Shown here: piece after piece, positions 44,753-56,415 of the stretch
Position numbering within the stretch: the first letter of the stretch is position 1
How the letters are laid out: each line of letters starts with the position of its first letter
Source of the DNA: Membranipora membranacea
Taxonomy: Eukaryota; Bryozoa; Gymnolaemata; Cheilostomatida; Membraniporidae
Length of the DNA stretch: 60,000 nucleotides
Direction: 5' to 3'
Assembly (NCBI GenBank): GCA_914767715.1
Contig: OU612066.1
Span: 14,205,001 to 14,265,000 of the forward strand
The notes under the pieces: generated by a model
Told to the model about the DNA's origin: nothing
What the model saw: only the letters and a program-made list of their open reading frames with translations
Database searches by the model: none
Position numbers and translations under genes: made by a program

Positions 44753-46243
44753 TCATATTTCTAACTTTGAGTCCAGTTCAGGAAGACCGAAAGCCTTCAG
44801 AATACCATTGCATCTCCTGTCAGAGTCTGGTGTTCTCATCCAAGACTCTTGACAATCCCTTTTCTTGTGACTAAAAAATGTTCCTGCTTGGCTGTCAAGC
44901 TCCATGGTCTTGTAAGCTACCTCTACAAGCTCATTCGAGATATTTAGGTGTTTGAATAGCTTTCTTATTGTATCAAAATGCTCTTTACAAAGTTCCTCAT
45001 ACCTCAACTCTTTGAAGGCGATCCCATCTTTACGAAACTGCATCATCATGCTAACTTTAGTTGCCCAGCACATCACAAACCACCCAAATACATTAATTTG
45101 AAGCTTATAAATAAGCAAATAAGAGCCATGAGGTACATCTTGCATTTGAGAGGCTTCCAGCTTCTTTCTAGAATTTCCCATTGCGACTTCGAGAGATTGT
45201 TCAACTGGAGTGGCAAATTACCGAAAGTGTTGTAGTATGAAGTTGCACTTGGAAGGCAGTCTCGAAATGCAAACAAAATGTCATGTATTGGGAAATGCTT
45301 TTTAATGATTGGAAACATATATTCGTCTATCCCAGTGGATTTCCAGAAGATAGAATGACCTTTCGGGGCCATCAGTATATGCATTTTGATGCAGGCTACC
45401 GCCATTTTTTCAAACTCTTCACTTTTAGCATTGGCGGCAATATCTAGAAATTTTCGAGATCGGGCAATGCTGTAGAGCATCGATGTAGACTCAGAATATA
45501 CTACCCAGTTTGGCAAGGCTGCAAACATCTGTGCCCAGGCTGTGGATCCACATCTAAATGTGTTGAAGCACCAAACAACCTCCTCTTGTGTGCGCTACCT
45601 GGGCCATAAACAGGATTGGATTTTTTCGAAGATTGAAGATGTCTGATGTGGCGTCAAGCTCTACGAACTCCGCAATATCGTGTTTAAATCCTAAATCATG
45701 GACATTGTCTCTTAGGATTGTTTCTGCAGGAGCAAAGCGATCATGAGTAAATATGAACGAAGGTATACTGAGATATGGCCACATTCCCCGGCAGTGAGTA
45801 ACAAACGTAAAGCACCTGGGCTCGACAAACTTTCTCTTTACCATCTATGCCTAAAATTGCAGAACAATGTTGGTTGTAAATCTTTAAGGTGTTGGTCAGT
45901 GTTGTTGAATTCTCAGGATACAACAAGCTTTGACAAACTGCTCCACACGCTATCAAGATGGGCTAACATCAACATTGAATTGCTAACCCAAAATTTGGTG
46001 GAGACAGATGCAAGGCAGCCAGATAATCAGAATGTCTCAATTCACGGTAAACAGTCATAGATGTGACCACGATCTCGAAAATAACCCAACAGTGATGTGA
46101 TATCAGCAAAATGTATCATTCAAGATTAATTCTCACCTGAATAATCTCCACAAAATATTCCAAATTATGAAGTGCCATATAGCTCCAATACTGTCAGCAA
46201 TGTTAATCTGAATGCGAGCAAAATAATTCTCTAGGAACCCCAT
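44753..46243 (-). pseudogene. Sulfotransferase pseudogene 4
   Basis: Exon 1 (46243-46137) has one extra base compared with its neighbours (107 against 106 nt). Exon 2 (45850-44753) has lost the HSQLQDIK-type segment right after the acceptor, then shifts frame within the next 35 codons, lacks the stretch between AQVAHTR and VWCF (about 28 codons), and shifts again after SWKPLKCKMY. Three open pieces remain: 45844-45554, 45528-45073 and 45181-44753. The PAPS loop (CFNTFRCGSTAW) and RDCLPSATSYY motif are still readable, so decay is not ancient. The C terminus (RRCNGILKAFGLPELDSKLE) is intact. Confidence 0.88.
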
Positions 46244-46291
46244 AAACGAAGACAGGTAAAGGCACAGTTTCACACTCTGCTTGGCTTTCGC

Positions 46292-46445
46292 ATTATATTA
46301 TGTATTATATTATATTATGTATTATATTATGTATTATATTATATTATGTATTATATTATGTTATATTATATTGTATTATATTATGTATTATATATATTAT
46401 ATTATATTATGTATATGTATTATATTATATATTTCGCATATATAT
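46292..46445. repeat. TATTA-type AT microsatellite
   Basis: About 150 bp of ttatattatg/tattatatta units. It lies just upstream of pseudogene 4. Open frames over it (Tyr/Ile/Leu only) are artefacts. Confidence 0.9.
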
Positions 46446-47039
46446 TATGAAAAGTCAAGCACATCAGAGGCTGTATTGGTGGTCATTTTATAAAGATGTA
46501 GCTTGAGATCCATTGCTTGTTTTTTCTATTTAGAGGTATAGCCACACACCTTCCAATCGATTACCCCTCTCATCAAGAAAATATTTGAATTGTGACCGTG
46601 GTATACGATATGTACAATATCACAGTAATCATCAGTGAAACTGGAGAACAAGCATAAGGGTTTTGAAAGGACTGATGATCATATAATCTGAATTAAGAAA
46701 ATTGAGGACAAGAACTATGAGACCCAATATTGTAAGTGATGTCTGAGGAACGAGGTCTTTTATATAAGTTGTCTGTAAGATTCTTTTTGATTTCGTTCTT
46801 GTGATTGTAAAACACTATACTTGCTGATTTTTTATAATAAAGGAGGAGAATTAAGAAAATTGTTGGTACTGAAATTTTATTGACACACAGAAACAGGCTC
46901 GGTGATTGGTGCTATTGAATAAGATTTAAATTCTAATGGAGTACTGTCAACTGTAAGTACTGATAACATAGCGTGTAAATCAATGCTATGTTATCAATGC
47001 TTAGGTTTTTTTAAGGGTTTCAGACTAGCCTTGGGTGAA

Positions 47040-47135
47040 TCAGGAAGTTTGGGACCCAAACTCCCTGGGTGAATACGCCTGAACAGTTGAATTATCTTCT
47101 CTCTGGAAGTGTCAGGACAACTCCTAATTTCAAAG
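47040..47135. repeat. Dispersed repeat (gtttgggacccaaactccct / gtcaggacaactcc), copy 4
   Basis: aagtttgggacccaaactcc is followed by attatcttctctctggaagt and gtcaggacaactcctaat, the best preserved of the four copies. Confidence 0.6.
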
Positions 47136-48231
47136 ATTTTTACTCATCAGTTACACAAAATATGGTTTAACTTACGGCTTTGGACTATTATCTGAAGGTG
47201 ATTATTGATCAAGCTAAAAAAAAATGTTAGGCAATGTCATAAAGTTAGGATTATATATCCTTACTCTGCAATTTTTTGTGTTTAACACAAAGAGGGTCAT
47301 ATAGACTACACAGGGTTGTTTGCAGTGGTGCTACGACCTCATACCATAAATGGATGATCCACGTGGTCTTATTTCAAAATAAAAGTTGATGGAAAAAGAT
47401 TTCAATGAGCTCATTATAAATCTTTTTAATGTTAATGTTGATTGTTTTGATCTGCGGATACTGACAATAAATGGCCAAGTTGATATAGAAAACTTGGCAT
47501 ATCAATAAACTATTCACTGCCAAGAATGTCATCACTAAATCCTGTGTCTACAATTATTGCATAGGATGATTTATAAGCAATATCCTGTCTTAACCTGGCA
47601 AGTTTTTATCTCTAATGGCGTTGGTTGGAACTGCCTTGGTTCAGAACATAAATTAATTTGTGGAAGTTTCGACCCACAAGCTTTTCAAGACAAAATTAGC
47701 TGTAAAAGTAATTTATAAACGATAGGCGATTGCACACTAAAATTCCTTGTATCAAATATCTGCTAAGCACAAGAATGAGAGATTTGACACTGCTGTTGAA
47801 TGCTGCCTGGAAGTTTTTTGTTGTATGTACATGTATTGTCATCACTCATAAGAAATGGAAATGTAAGGGTATGATATGTTTTGCTATGGTATGGTATGAT
47901 ATGTTATGCTACGATACGAAATGAAATGTACCAATAAACTTTCTATAATATTGTTCCAGTGATAAAAAAGAGTTATTGGTTATTAAGCTAGCTAGAAACC
48001 AAAGTACCTTAAGTTCCTAAACTGAGCGAAAAATCTTTAATAATGTAATCTTAAATTGGTTTGAATATGGAATTAAAATTCTGAACACAAAGTGCCAGGA
48101 AAGTAATTGGACCAATCTTTGGATAGGTAATTGAGGGATCAGCATGCAAACAGACGGTCTCGTAGCATAAACGGTAAGACAGATAACAGATATACAGACA
48201 AAAACTATTTCTAGAAAGACAAAGTCGGATT
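47136..48231. other. Spacer downstream of sulfotransferase 5
   Basis: No gene supported. About 46950-47600 is the partner of the flank at 43600-44240. A decayed atggtatgatatgtt repeat lies at 47865-47930. Confidence 0.5.
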
Positions 48232-50634
48232 TTATATATCCAAATGAGAGTCCATATCAGGCAGTCCAAAATCCTTTAGTATACCGTTGCATCTCCTGTC
48301 ACAGTCTGGTGTCCTCAACCACGCCCCATGTTCGACAGTTTTGTCGTGGCTGAAAAAAGTGCCTGCTTGACTGTCCAGCTCCATTGTTTTGTGAGCAACT
48401 TCTACAAGGTCAAGTGAGATATTCAGATGCCTGAAAAGCTCTGTTATTGTGCAGATCGGATCTCTACGCAATTCTTCATACTTCAAAACTTTGAAGTGTA
48501 TTCCATCCTTTCGGTACTGCATCATCATACTAACTTTAGCTGCCCATAGTACTACAAACCACTCAAATGCATTTGGCCCAGGTTTATGGTCGTTCACTAG
48601 CTGTGAACAAAACTGGGAATTGTACCCATTTGTGAACCAGAGCCACACAACACGTCTCTCACCTGACAGATTTGCATTTAGGAATTCTCCTTGAAAATCT
48701 GACAGATAGTCCACATGGTCATTCAGCTGACCAAAGGCTTTGTAGTATGAAGTCGCACATGGAAGAACGTCTCGACATGCAAAGAGAATGCTATGTGAAG
48801 GGAAGTGCTTTTTGATAATTGGAACCATGTGTTCGTCAATACCAGTTGTTTTCCAAAAGATAGAATGACCTTTTGGCGCCATCAGTATGTGCATTTTGAT
48901 GGATGCCACCACTAGTTTCTCGTACTCCTCAGTTTTTGCAAACGCTGCAACATCCAGAAAACTTTTAGCTCTCACAATGCTGTAAAACAATGGTTGAGCT
49001 TCCGAATATGTCACCCAATTCGGCAAGGCTGCGAACATCTGCGACCAAACTGTTGATCCACATCTTACTGTGTGGAAACACCAAGCCACCTTTGTACCTT
49101 CAACGTAGTTGTCGTCTAAAATTTCTGTGAAGTCTTTTAAGGGGACAACAATAACTTTTCGCACTAGACATATCTGTGCCATGAACAAGATTGGATGTTT
49201 CCTCAAATTAAATACATCTGCCTTGGGGTCCAGCTCGATGAATTTTACAACATCGTTTTCGAATCCTAGTAAATGTACGTTATCCCTTAGGATTGTTTTT
49301 GCAGGAGCAAAGTGATCATGAGAGAAGATGAAGTTATGAAGGCCTATGAAGTAATTCCCAGGCAGAGTGTACCAGTTGCGGAGCACTTGGGCAGTGTATA
49401 CTTTCTCTTTACCATCTTTTATGTCTTGCAGTTTGCGATGTGTGCCTGACAATAAAGAAAATGCAAATAGGTGACCAATCAGAATAGACAGTTTTCTGAG
49501 CTCTTATTTATGCTTCAATTCAGAGTTGTCCTCTCTCCAGTTTGGTACTTTTAACCCACGCCGCATAGGAAAAACCTGCTGAAAGAGGGTTATATTGAAA
49601 ACTGCTAATGTTAGGATAAAAATGATTTTTGATTCGGAGTCTGCACAATTGAAAACCCTGTGAGACAGGGTTTCCAAATCATTGGAGGCTTGAATGTTGA
49701 TAAATCTTAATTTTAGTGACGAAACTCATGAAAGATTCTGCCAAATTGTCCGCAAAACAGGCGGAAAATGCTATAATTGACTATCTAAATACTACAATTA
49801 TTTCCCAAACCATGTCCAATGAGTTTTAAATGTTGCAGATTCCGAATCAAAAAATAATTCTTATCCTATTATAAGCGGTTTTCAAGATAACCCTCTTTTC
49901 AGCACGTTTGCCCTATGCGGCGTGGGTTAAAAGTACCAAACTTGAGAGAGGGCAACTCCAAATTTAGTCTTAAATCAGAGCTCAGAAAACTGTCTATTGA
50001 ATAATTATTACTAAATTCCTGACATAAAAAATCCATACAGTAACTAAAAACATTTGATCTGTGAGTTGTTTGCAGCACAGATGTAACAGCACAACTTCTC
50101 TCAAAATCGTTATACTCTTTGTTATGGTCAAAACACACTAAGCTGTTGTAACCTCAGAGGTCTGCACAATGTCACCATTGCTAACATATTTATGCTGACG
50201 ACAGCCTCAGCTAATCCTCAGAGGTTTCATCAGCGGCTGCAACCTCAGAATTCAGAGCGGTTTGTGAGACGCCACATTACCAACATATAAGCCTCAGCTG
50301 ATCCTCAGAAGATTAATCAGTATATAGAAACCCGTTGCGGCTCCGCTGAGGTTGCAACCCATGTCAGTATGGTTAGACCATTAGAACGGGAAAGCAGGAG
50401 AGTGCGCTGCACACATGTATGATAAAAAAAGCTTGTATCATGAAGTCTATTGCCGTTTATTATGCTGGCTATTGCTCTGAAGACATTCAATATATATTGC
50501 CAGCTCAAATTGTAATTCTAATTCATATTCAGAAATTAAACTTAGATTTTCTCACCTGAAATTCTCCATACGATATTATGAAGAATGAAATGCCATACAG
50601 CTCCAACGATGTTAGATCTCTGCACTTGGCCCAT
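48232..50634 (-). CDS. Sulfotransferase-like type II protein 5, two exons, 430 aa
   Basis: Exon 1 is 50634-50556, only 26 codons plus one base (MGQVQRSNIVGAVWHFILHN), nine codons shorter than the other copies but with the same phase and the same IVWRIS end; exon 2 is 49445-48232 (404 codons with stop). The PAPS loop is HTVRCGSTVW and the 3'-phosphate motif RDVLPCATSYYKAFG with R-x7-S kept. The end is RRCNGILKDFGLPDMDSHLD. Exon 2 is also two codons shorter. The 1.1-kb intron contains the second 514-bp foldback element. All motifs needed for activity are present. Being the most divergent intact copy it may have a different acceptor, which is inference. Confidence 0.87.
49484..49997. mobile_element. 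514-bp foldback element, copy 2 (intron of sulfotransferase 5)
   Basis: Ends atagacagttttctgagctc and gagctcagaaaactgtctat equal those of the element at 15433-15945, and the internal order of words is the same. The ends are identical between copies whereas the interior differs by substitutions and small indels. Confidence 0.9.
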
Positions 50635-51678
50635 GTTTGGAGGAGTAAAGCTCTCAGTACCCTTTGAGTATGCACCGTAATAGAAGACTGGTTGCGATGG
50701 AAGCTCGAGTTGCAGCTTTGTAAGTGTCTAGCAGGGCGTCTGATAGCTCAAGCCTTTCACAAGCAGACAGCTTCCAACAAAAAACTGCTCTCGACCTCTG
50801 ATAGCTGTCAATGACCAGTGTTATGTTTAGAATATGTATGTACTGCCGCTGTCTACTGTGTTGTATGTATAGTAATGGATACTCAGCTAAACCAAGTGTG
50901 TTAAGATAACAGAATGAATTTAGGGCTAGACTGTGGTCTGTGTGACCAATAGGTAGAATCACATACACCTGACCTCTCACTTTAGTCATTAGAATGGAAA
51001 TCAGGCTAATTAATAGTTAAAAATAACCTGGCATACTTGAATGCTCAGAGTTCAAATATGATTGATGTGATAACTGGCCAATGACCTGGTAGTTTGGCAA
51101 AGATGTCAAAATCCATCACTGGAAAACTCTGCAAAAATTCGTCCAGGGTTATGAGTATTAAAATATTTATGTGATCTGTTGAAGTCAAGCATTCCTTGGA
51201 AACGGCTAGTACTTTATTTAGCAGGCTGTATAAAATGTCAAAATGCCAATACCAGCGAAGAACTGTTTTAAAGACATAGGTCCTGGCACTCAGAATTAAG
51301 GCTTTTATCTCTATTAGTGAGATAAGTATTTGAAGCCATTTCGGAAGGAATGGCCCTGGCCTGAACGTTTTTGCAAACAACTTTTATGGGACTAATATTT
51401 GGCTCCCATTGTCTAGTGTTACAGAATGATAAAGATCCAAAGTGAAATACACAGGATTTCACCTGTTTAGCGGAAGGGAGAACTGTCCTTATATCCGTGA
51501 GTTTTTTAATTATAGAAAGTTGTCAGCAGTTGTTATCAAAACAATACTACGCTCCTTGGTCTAATTGACAATAATTGACAATTAGTAACAGATCTTTTTA
51601 CATTTTTTCTCACATTTTTATTGCTCTAACAAGACAAAATATTTCTCAGACTTACGTTGGAGACAGGAATAAACTATA
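50635..51678. other. Spacer upstream of sulfotransferase 5
   Basis: No gene supported. Minus-strand open frames at 50654-50989 and 51045-51462 show no recognisable domain, no paired splice sites and no similarity to the cluster. Confidence 0.5.
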
Positions 51679-51703
51679 TATCTATCTATCTATCTATCTA
51701 TCT
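51679..51703. repeat. (TATC)n microsatellite
   Basis: Six tatc units. Confidence 0.9.
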
Positions 51704-51969
51704 AACATCAATACCAAGCTAGACAGCAACCATCATCGGGGTGACAATTGGACAATGACAATGTATAGTATAACTAGCGCAGTATTTGTAGCAATTGTAG
51801 TGACAATAAAAATTACAGAGAAAACTACTTGCTGTTGCTCTGACACCATACAAAAGGAAAGTTGTGGCGAAAAGGCTAAATCTGGCAATTCAGAAAAATT
51901 ACTGCAATCAACAAGACAAAACAGCTTTATGCTGAGAAAACTGGGGATCGGAACCTCTATGTCCAAACA

Positions 51970-52514
51970 CCTACAGCATTGATACCATTATTCTTCGCAA
52001 CATATAGGCCGAACTATGCACAATGGTTGTCTGTTCATGTTTATGATATACAACGACTAGAGCAGCAAGCCCCAGCTGTGTACAATGAGTTTGTGAAAGG
52101 AAACTTCACCGTGAAAAGAAGTGCAAAACAATTCTCCCAAGTTTCTCCAGACATGCCCTTGAGCAGACGATTGACAAGGATGTCAAATGTCAGGGTGAGC
52201 TCATTGGCAAGTCCTCAACAGAGGCAGCAAGTGAAAAGTGGTTTTTGACTTCCCATATAAAAGCCAGTGTATCATCTAACCTATATGATATGATAAGCAT
52301 GTCTGGAAACTCCTATGGAGAAAGTGAACTGCACCATACCGACAATGTATATAATAAACAGAAGTCTGTTGAGTGGCCAGAAAGACTAAAACAGTATCTC
52401 AAGCAGCAGGACTGGAACTCATTCATAGCAAATGACAACAACAACAGGCTTATGAATGTACTCACAGCGAGGAGGCCTTCCAACACTCACACACATACCG
52501 GCAACGGTTTATGA
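51970..52514 (+). pseudogene. Decayed repeat-associated ORF (NYA-W / GNF-V-R-S / VSPDM type)
   Basis: One frame gives IPLFFATYRPNYAQWLSVHV, then YNEFVKGNFTVKRSAKQFSQ and VSPDMPLSRRLTR; after a frameshift near 52195 the next frame gives GELIGKSSTEAASEKWFLTS and on to THTHTGNGL. From memory this order of motifs is typical of an uncharacterised ORF abundant in cnidarian and other invertebrate genomes, probably carried by mobile elements or derived from them. Here the frame is broken, flanking parts are missing and no intron structure is seen. The function of the family is not known to me. Confidence 0.5.
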
Positions 52515-54593
52515 CGTTATGTAAGATTGCTAAATTACAAACAGGATGAGCTTGGATTGATTTGAATATAGTCCGTAGTTGGTATATGATATCTGAAAGA
52601 TTTTTTCTATCATCATTCTCAAGGCATGATAGAAGCTTTCTGCTGGTTCAGTTTATCTAAAAATTTGATCGATTATTGCAGAAACAACCTTTTAGATGCT
52701 TCACAAAAAAATTTAATGAAGTTTTACGATGTTGCGTTGTTGGCAGCACATCATTCACCGAGGTATGTGATTATTATTTCTATGATAAGCTAATGGTATC
52801 ATGATAAGCTGTCCAAAGTATTAGCTCGAAGTATTTGCAAGTTTTACCATATACTAATAATATTGTACTGAAAAGTTGATTTTGGAAAAAGTTGTCCCCC
52901 CCCACTGTTTTCTAATGGTGAAATTCCACAAAACCCCCCCCCCCCCCCTGTGATTCCTGTTCTGAGAGTGGAATACAAAAATATAACACTTCTACTCAAT
53001 AATGTATGAAACTCGGCTTTTACACTTTTAACATGGATCTTGACCCCGGGATCCCCGACTATAACCGACTGATACAGTTATCCTTAGTTAATGATGAGGA
53101 TTTATGGTTGTAAAATTAAAACAACTGCTCCTGCCTGCATTTGACCTGTTACAAGCCGTGGTGCAATAAAAAAGATTCCTTTCAGCGATGGTCAATAAAT
53201 AACACGATCCTTGACATGCCTGGCAAAGCTATTGAAAACTCTCCAAAGCTCTTTGAGATAATGTAAATGTTGGCATGTGGACAGCAAGCTGGTACCTAAG
53301 AGTCAATTTATAAAAATGATGATGTTAGGGGGCTGTCAGGCAGGGGAGCAAGAGTCTTAGGGGCTCAGATTAGGTTATCACTTTTCCATCCCTGCACTGA
53401 ATTTATGCCTAACTTAGGGTTAGTTTATAATTTAAATGTCAATAACCCATCCAAATTTTAACATATTTGCCTTGTCATGCAGCTACAATAGTAGTGATTC
53501 TCAATCAAAAGACCTGATTAATCGACTATCACGCGGCCCAAACAACTAATAGATATATGCTGATAGGGGAACGTCATTAGACGGAAGCTTTGGCAGACCA
53601 AACAAACTCAAACAGGACGAAGATGCTGCCAACCTCACCTACCATACACGTCTATGAATTTGTCTGAGCAAAAAACCCTGAAATAGAAAACAGTAGCTTT
53701 ATATGCTTAACAAAATGCTGCAACATAACCTATACTATGACTGCCAAGTCAAACATTGTCATTTGTTTGCTGAAAAATTGCGATTATACAACTATACTTT
53801 CCAATTCCAATTGCCGAATCAGTTTAATGAAATTTTTAGTTTGCAAGCATATTATTTTGCAACAGTACATACAATATTCACTTCTTCAGATGATTGTTGA
53901 TGCAAGAAAAATGTATATATATATGTATATATATATTCACCTGCATACCACAATTTGTATTCACAATTAACAAAAACCAGTTTATTTTGTTGACCAATTT
54001 TATAAACGTTTCTTGTTGCGCATATTTCACTACCATGACAAATATTTCCGGCAAGTAAAGCGGTGAGTTTGGTGCATGCTATAAGGTGACTTAAAAAACC
54101 TTCAATGAAGGCTGATATAAAACACTAATTTTAACATAGCAGTCAAAACATAGTCATCGGGAAACTCTTCAAAATCCTGTGAATGATCAAAGATTATAAA
54201 AATATAAAGAAATGCAGACACCCAGCAGTGCTACCTCTCCCTTTATGAAGGAGTGATAAATGTGTGTCTTCCTACCAGGAGTTTAATTCTCTACTGTAGT
54301 TTTGCATACAAAGGTAAAGTCAATGAATATTTGTAAACTGCCTCCTTAGACATAGAGAAATTCAAGTTCAAGTGTTTTCATATATGATTCAGCATTGACT
54401 CAAAAAAAACATGATTAAAAGACAGATCCTGCCTGTCCAATAATATGTGAAGGTAGAGCATGGTATATTTTTATCGTGATTATTATCAAATCAAGTTTAT
54501 GAGCCTATCATTGATTATCAAAACGGAGTAGCTGAATTTGAGAAAAAAAGAGACAGACAGTTTTTCTATTTGGTGTAGTATATGATCTAGGTG
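52515..54593. other. Spacer, simple repeats only
   Basis: Poly-C runs at about 52892-52899 and 52936-52949 and a TA microsatellite at 53911-53936. No coding sequence supported. Confidence 0.6.
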
Positions 54594-55737
54594 TTAAATG
54601 ACCTCCTCTGACATATCAAATTGTGAGTCCTTCAGTATAACATTACATTTTCTATCAGACTGTGGTGTTCTGACCCATGACTCGTTATCTACCCTTTTCG
54701 CTTGACCAAGAAAAGTTCCTGCTTGACTGTCCTGTTCCATGGTTTGGTGAGCCACTTCTACCAAATTGAGTGAGACATTCAGATGCTTGAACACCTCAGT
54801 TATATTACCAATTGGATCTCTAAGCAGGCCCTCATACTTCAATGATTTGAAATATATACCATTCTTTCGGTACTGCGCCATCAAGCTAACTTTAGCAGAC
54901 CAGGTCATCACATACCACTCAAATACATTAGGTTGAGGCTTATGTTCCTTCACAGGTTTAGATTTCCTTGTAAGATTTCATGATATGCGTGTGACAGGTT
55001 GTACTTGACTAGTGGCGATTGGCCCAAGGCTTTGTATGATGACTTTGCACTCGGTAGACAATCTCGGTAAACGAACAAAATCTCATGTGAAGGGAATCGC
55101 TTCTTAATGATCGGGATCATATGATGCTCTGTATTGGTTGTTTTCCAGAAAATAGAGTGCTCTTTTGGTGCAAGGCGTATATGTATGTTTATACAGGCTA
55201 CCACCATATTTTCATACTCATAAGTTTCAGCAAACGCAGCAACATCTAGCATGTTATGTCTTCTGAGAATGCTGTAAGACATTGATCGGGGCTCGGAATA
55301 TGTCATCCAGTTTGATAAGGCCGCAAATATCTGAGACCATACTGTTGATCCACACCTTCCTGTATGAAAAACCCAAACGACCCTAGTGCCTTAAACATCA
55401 GCCTCATCCAATATTTCAGATAAATATTTTGTGGGTAAAGCGATTATCTTTCTCACAAGAGCTACTTGGGATATGAACAGGATCGGATTTTTTCTTACAT
55501 CAAATATGTCTGATTTGACATCAAGCTCGATGAATTTTGCCACATCATTTTCAAAACCTACGAAATGTATGTTATCCCTCAGGATTGTTTTTGCAGGAGC
55601 AAAGTGATCGTGAGAAAAGATGAAGGAGTTGGGAGATATGAATAAGCTTCCCAGAATAGTGTACCAATTGTGAAACACGTGGGCGGTGTATACTTTCTTT
55701 TTACCATCTTTTATGTCTCGCAGCTTGCGATGGATGC
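54594..55737 (-). pseudogene. Sulfotransferase pseudogene 6
   Basis: Exon 2 begins at the usual acceptor (55737: GIHRKLRDIKDGKKKVYTAH). It has an in-frame TAA at the codon that is GAA/GAT in paralogues (after LDEADV, about 55391). The frame then continues through FHTGRCGSTVWSQIFAALSN and FVYRDCLPSAKSSYKALGQ, so both cofactor motifs survive. After ILQGNLN about 25 codons are deleted with a frameshift (near 54950), resuming at VKEHKPQPNVFEWYVMTWSA. The C-terminal signature is altered (KCNVILKDSQFDM). No matching exon 1 was found upstream; a SINE and a second scrap lie where it would be expected. Confidence 0.88.
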
Positions 55738-56109
55738 CTGAAAGCAAATAATATATTACTAGTGTTGTATTGAGCCAGCAAAAATGAAAATGAGCCGAGC
55801 CACTAAAATTTCCCTAAATTCGGGTACGAGCCGGGTCGAGTCGAAAAGAGTGCGTGAATTGGATTTACATTACGACTTCATTAGTTGATGTCCTACACTG
55901 GATTATTTGTCAACTCCGTCGAAACTAATTAAATCTTAAACAGTTTTCCCCCATATCAAAACATGTGATGATGGTTGTGAGCTCAGAGCTCTCAATACAA
56001 GAAAGCAAAACTTGCAGGATCTTCTTAGTATCTGGAAAAAACTACCACAGTGATTTTGCATGTGACATTGAGAACATGACCGTTTAGACTTCTTGAATGA
56101 TGTACTTGA

Positions 56110-56218
56110 TGTATGATCTTGAACTGCAATGGAATTCAAACCCACAACCGTCAACGTTTGCATGCTAAAAGAACGGCGCTCTTACCAACTGAAACCTCCT
56201 ACTCCTGTTGAGGAAGGT
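56110..56218 (-). mobile_element. tRNA-derived SINE head (minus strand)
   Basis: The minus strand reads CAGGAGTAGGAGGTTTCAGT TGGTAAGAGCGCC and later GACGGTTGTGGGTTTGAATT CC: both A-box- and B-box-like segments are clear, with tRNA-like spacing. It is the best preserved head of the family in the window. Confidence 0.75.
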
Positions 56219-56327
56219 TGTTGAAAGCAGTAGTCATAAGAATCACAATTAAGTTTTTGTGTGGATGTAGCACTGTCTTTTCAGTTACTGTAGATAGAAA
56301 GCACACAGAGAGTTAACCATGAGAGAA

Positions 56328-56415
56328 TCCAAGCCATAAGGTACATCCTGCCTCTGAGAAGTCTTCAACTGTACATAATTACTGGCAAATGACAGAAGTC
56401 TTTGCAGTGATGTAG
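56328..56415 (-). pseudogene. Internal sulfotransferase fragment
   Basis: + strand aatccaagccataaggtaca then cctctgagaagtcttcaa aligns with the stretch aatcccagccaagcatcacg then gctcgagaggttttcaa inside gene 3, and aattactggcaaatg...ctttgcagtgatg with its neighbour some 40 bp further on. It is an internally deleted scrap of an eighth copy. Confidence 0.55.

Noticed and set aside
46281-46506. Tyr/Ile-rich overlapping open frames
   Set aside because: Pure translation of the TATTA microsatellite.
50654-51462. Minus-strand open frames upstream of sulfotransferase 5
   Set aside because: No recognisable motif, and none resembles the cluster's exon 1.
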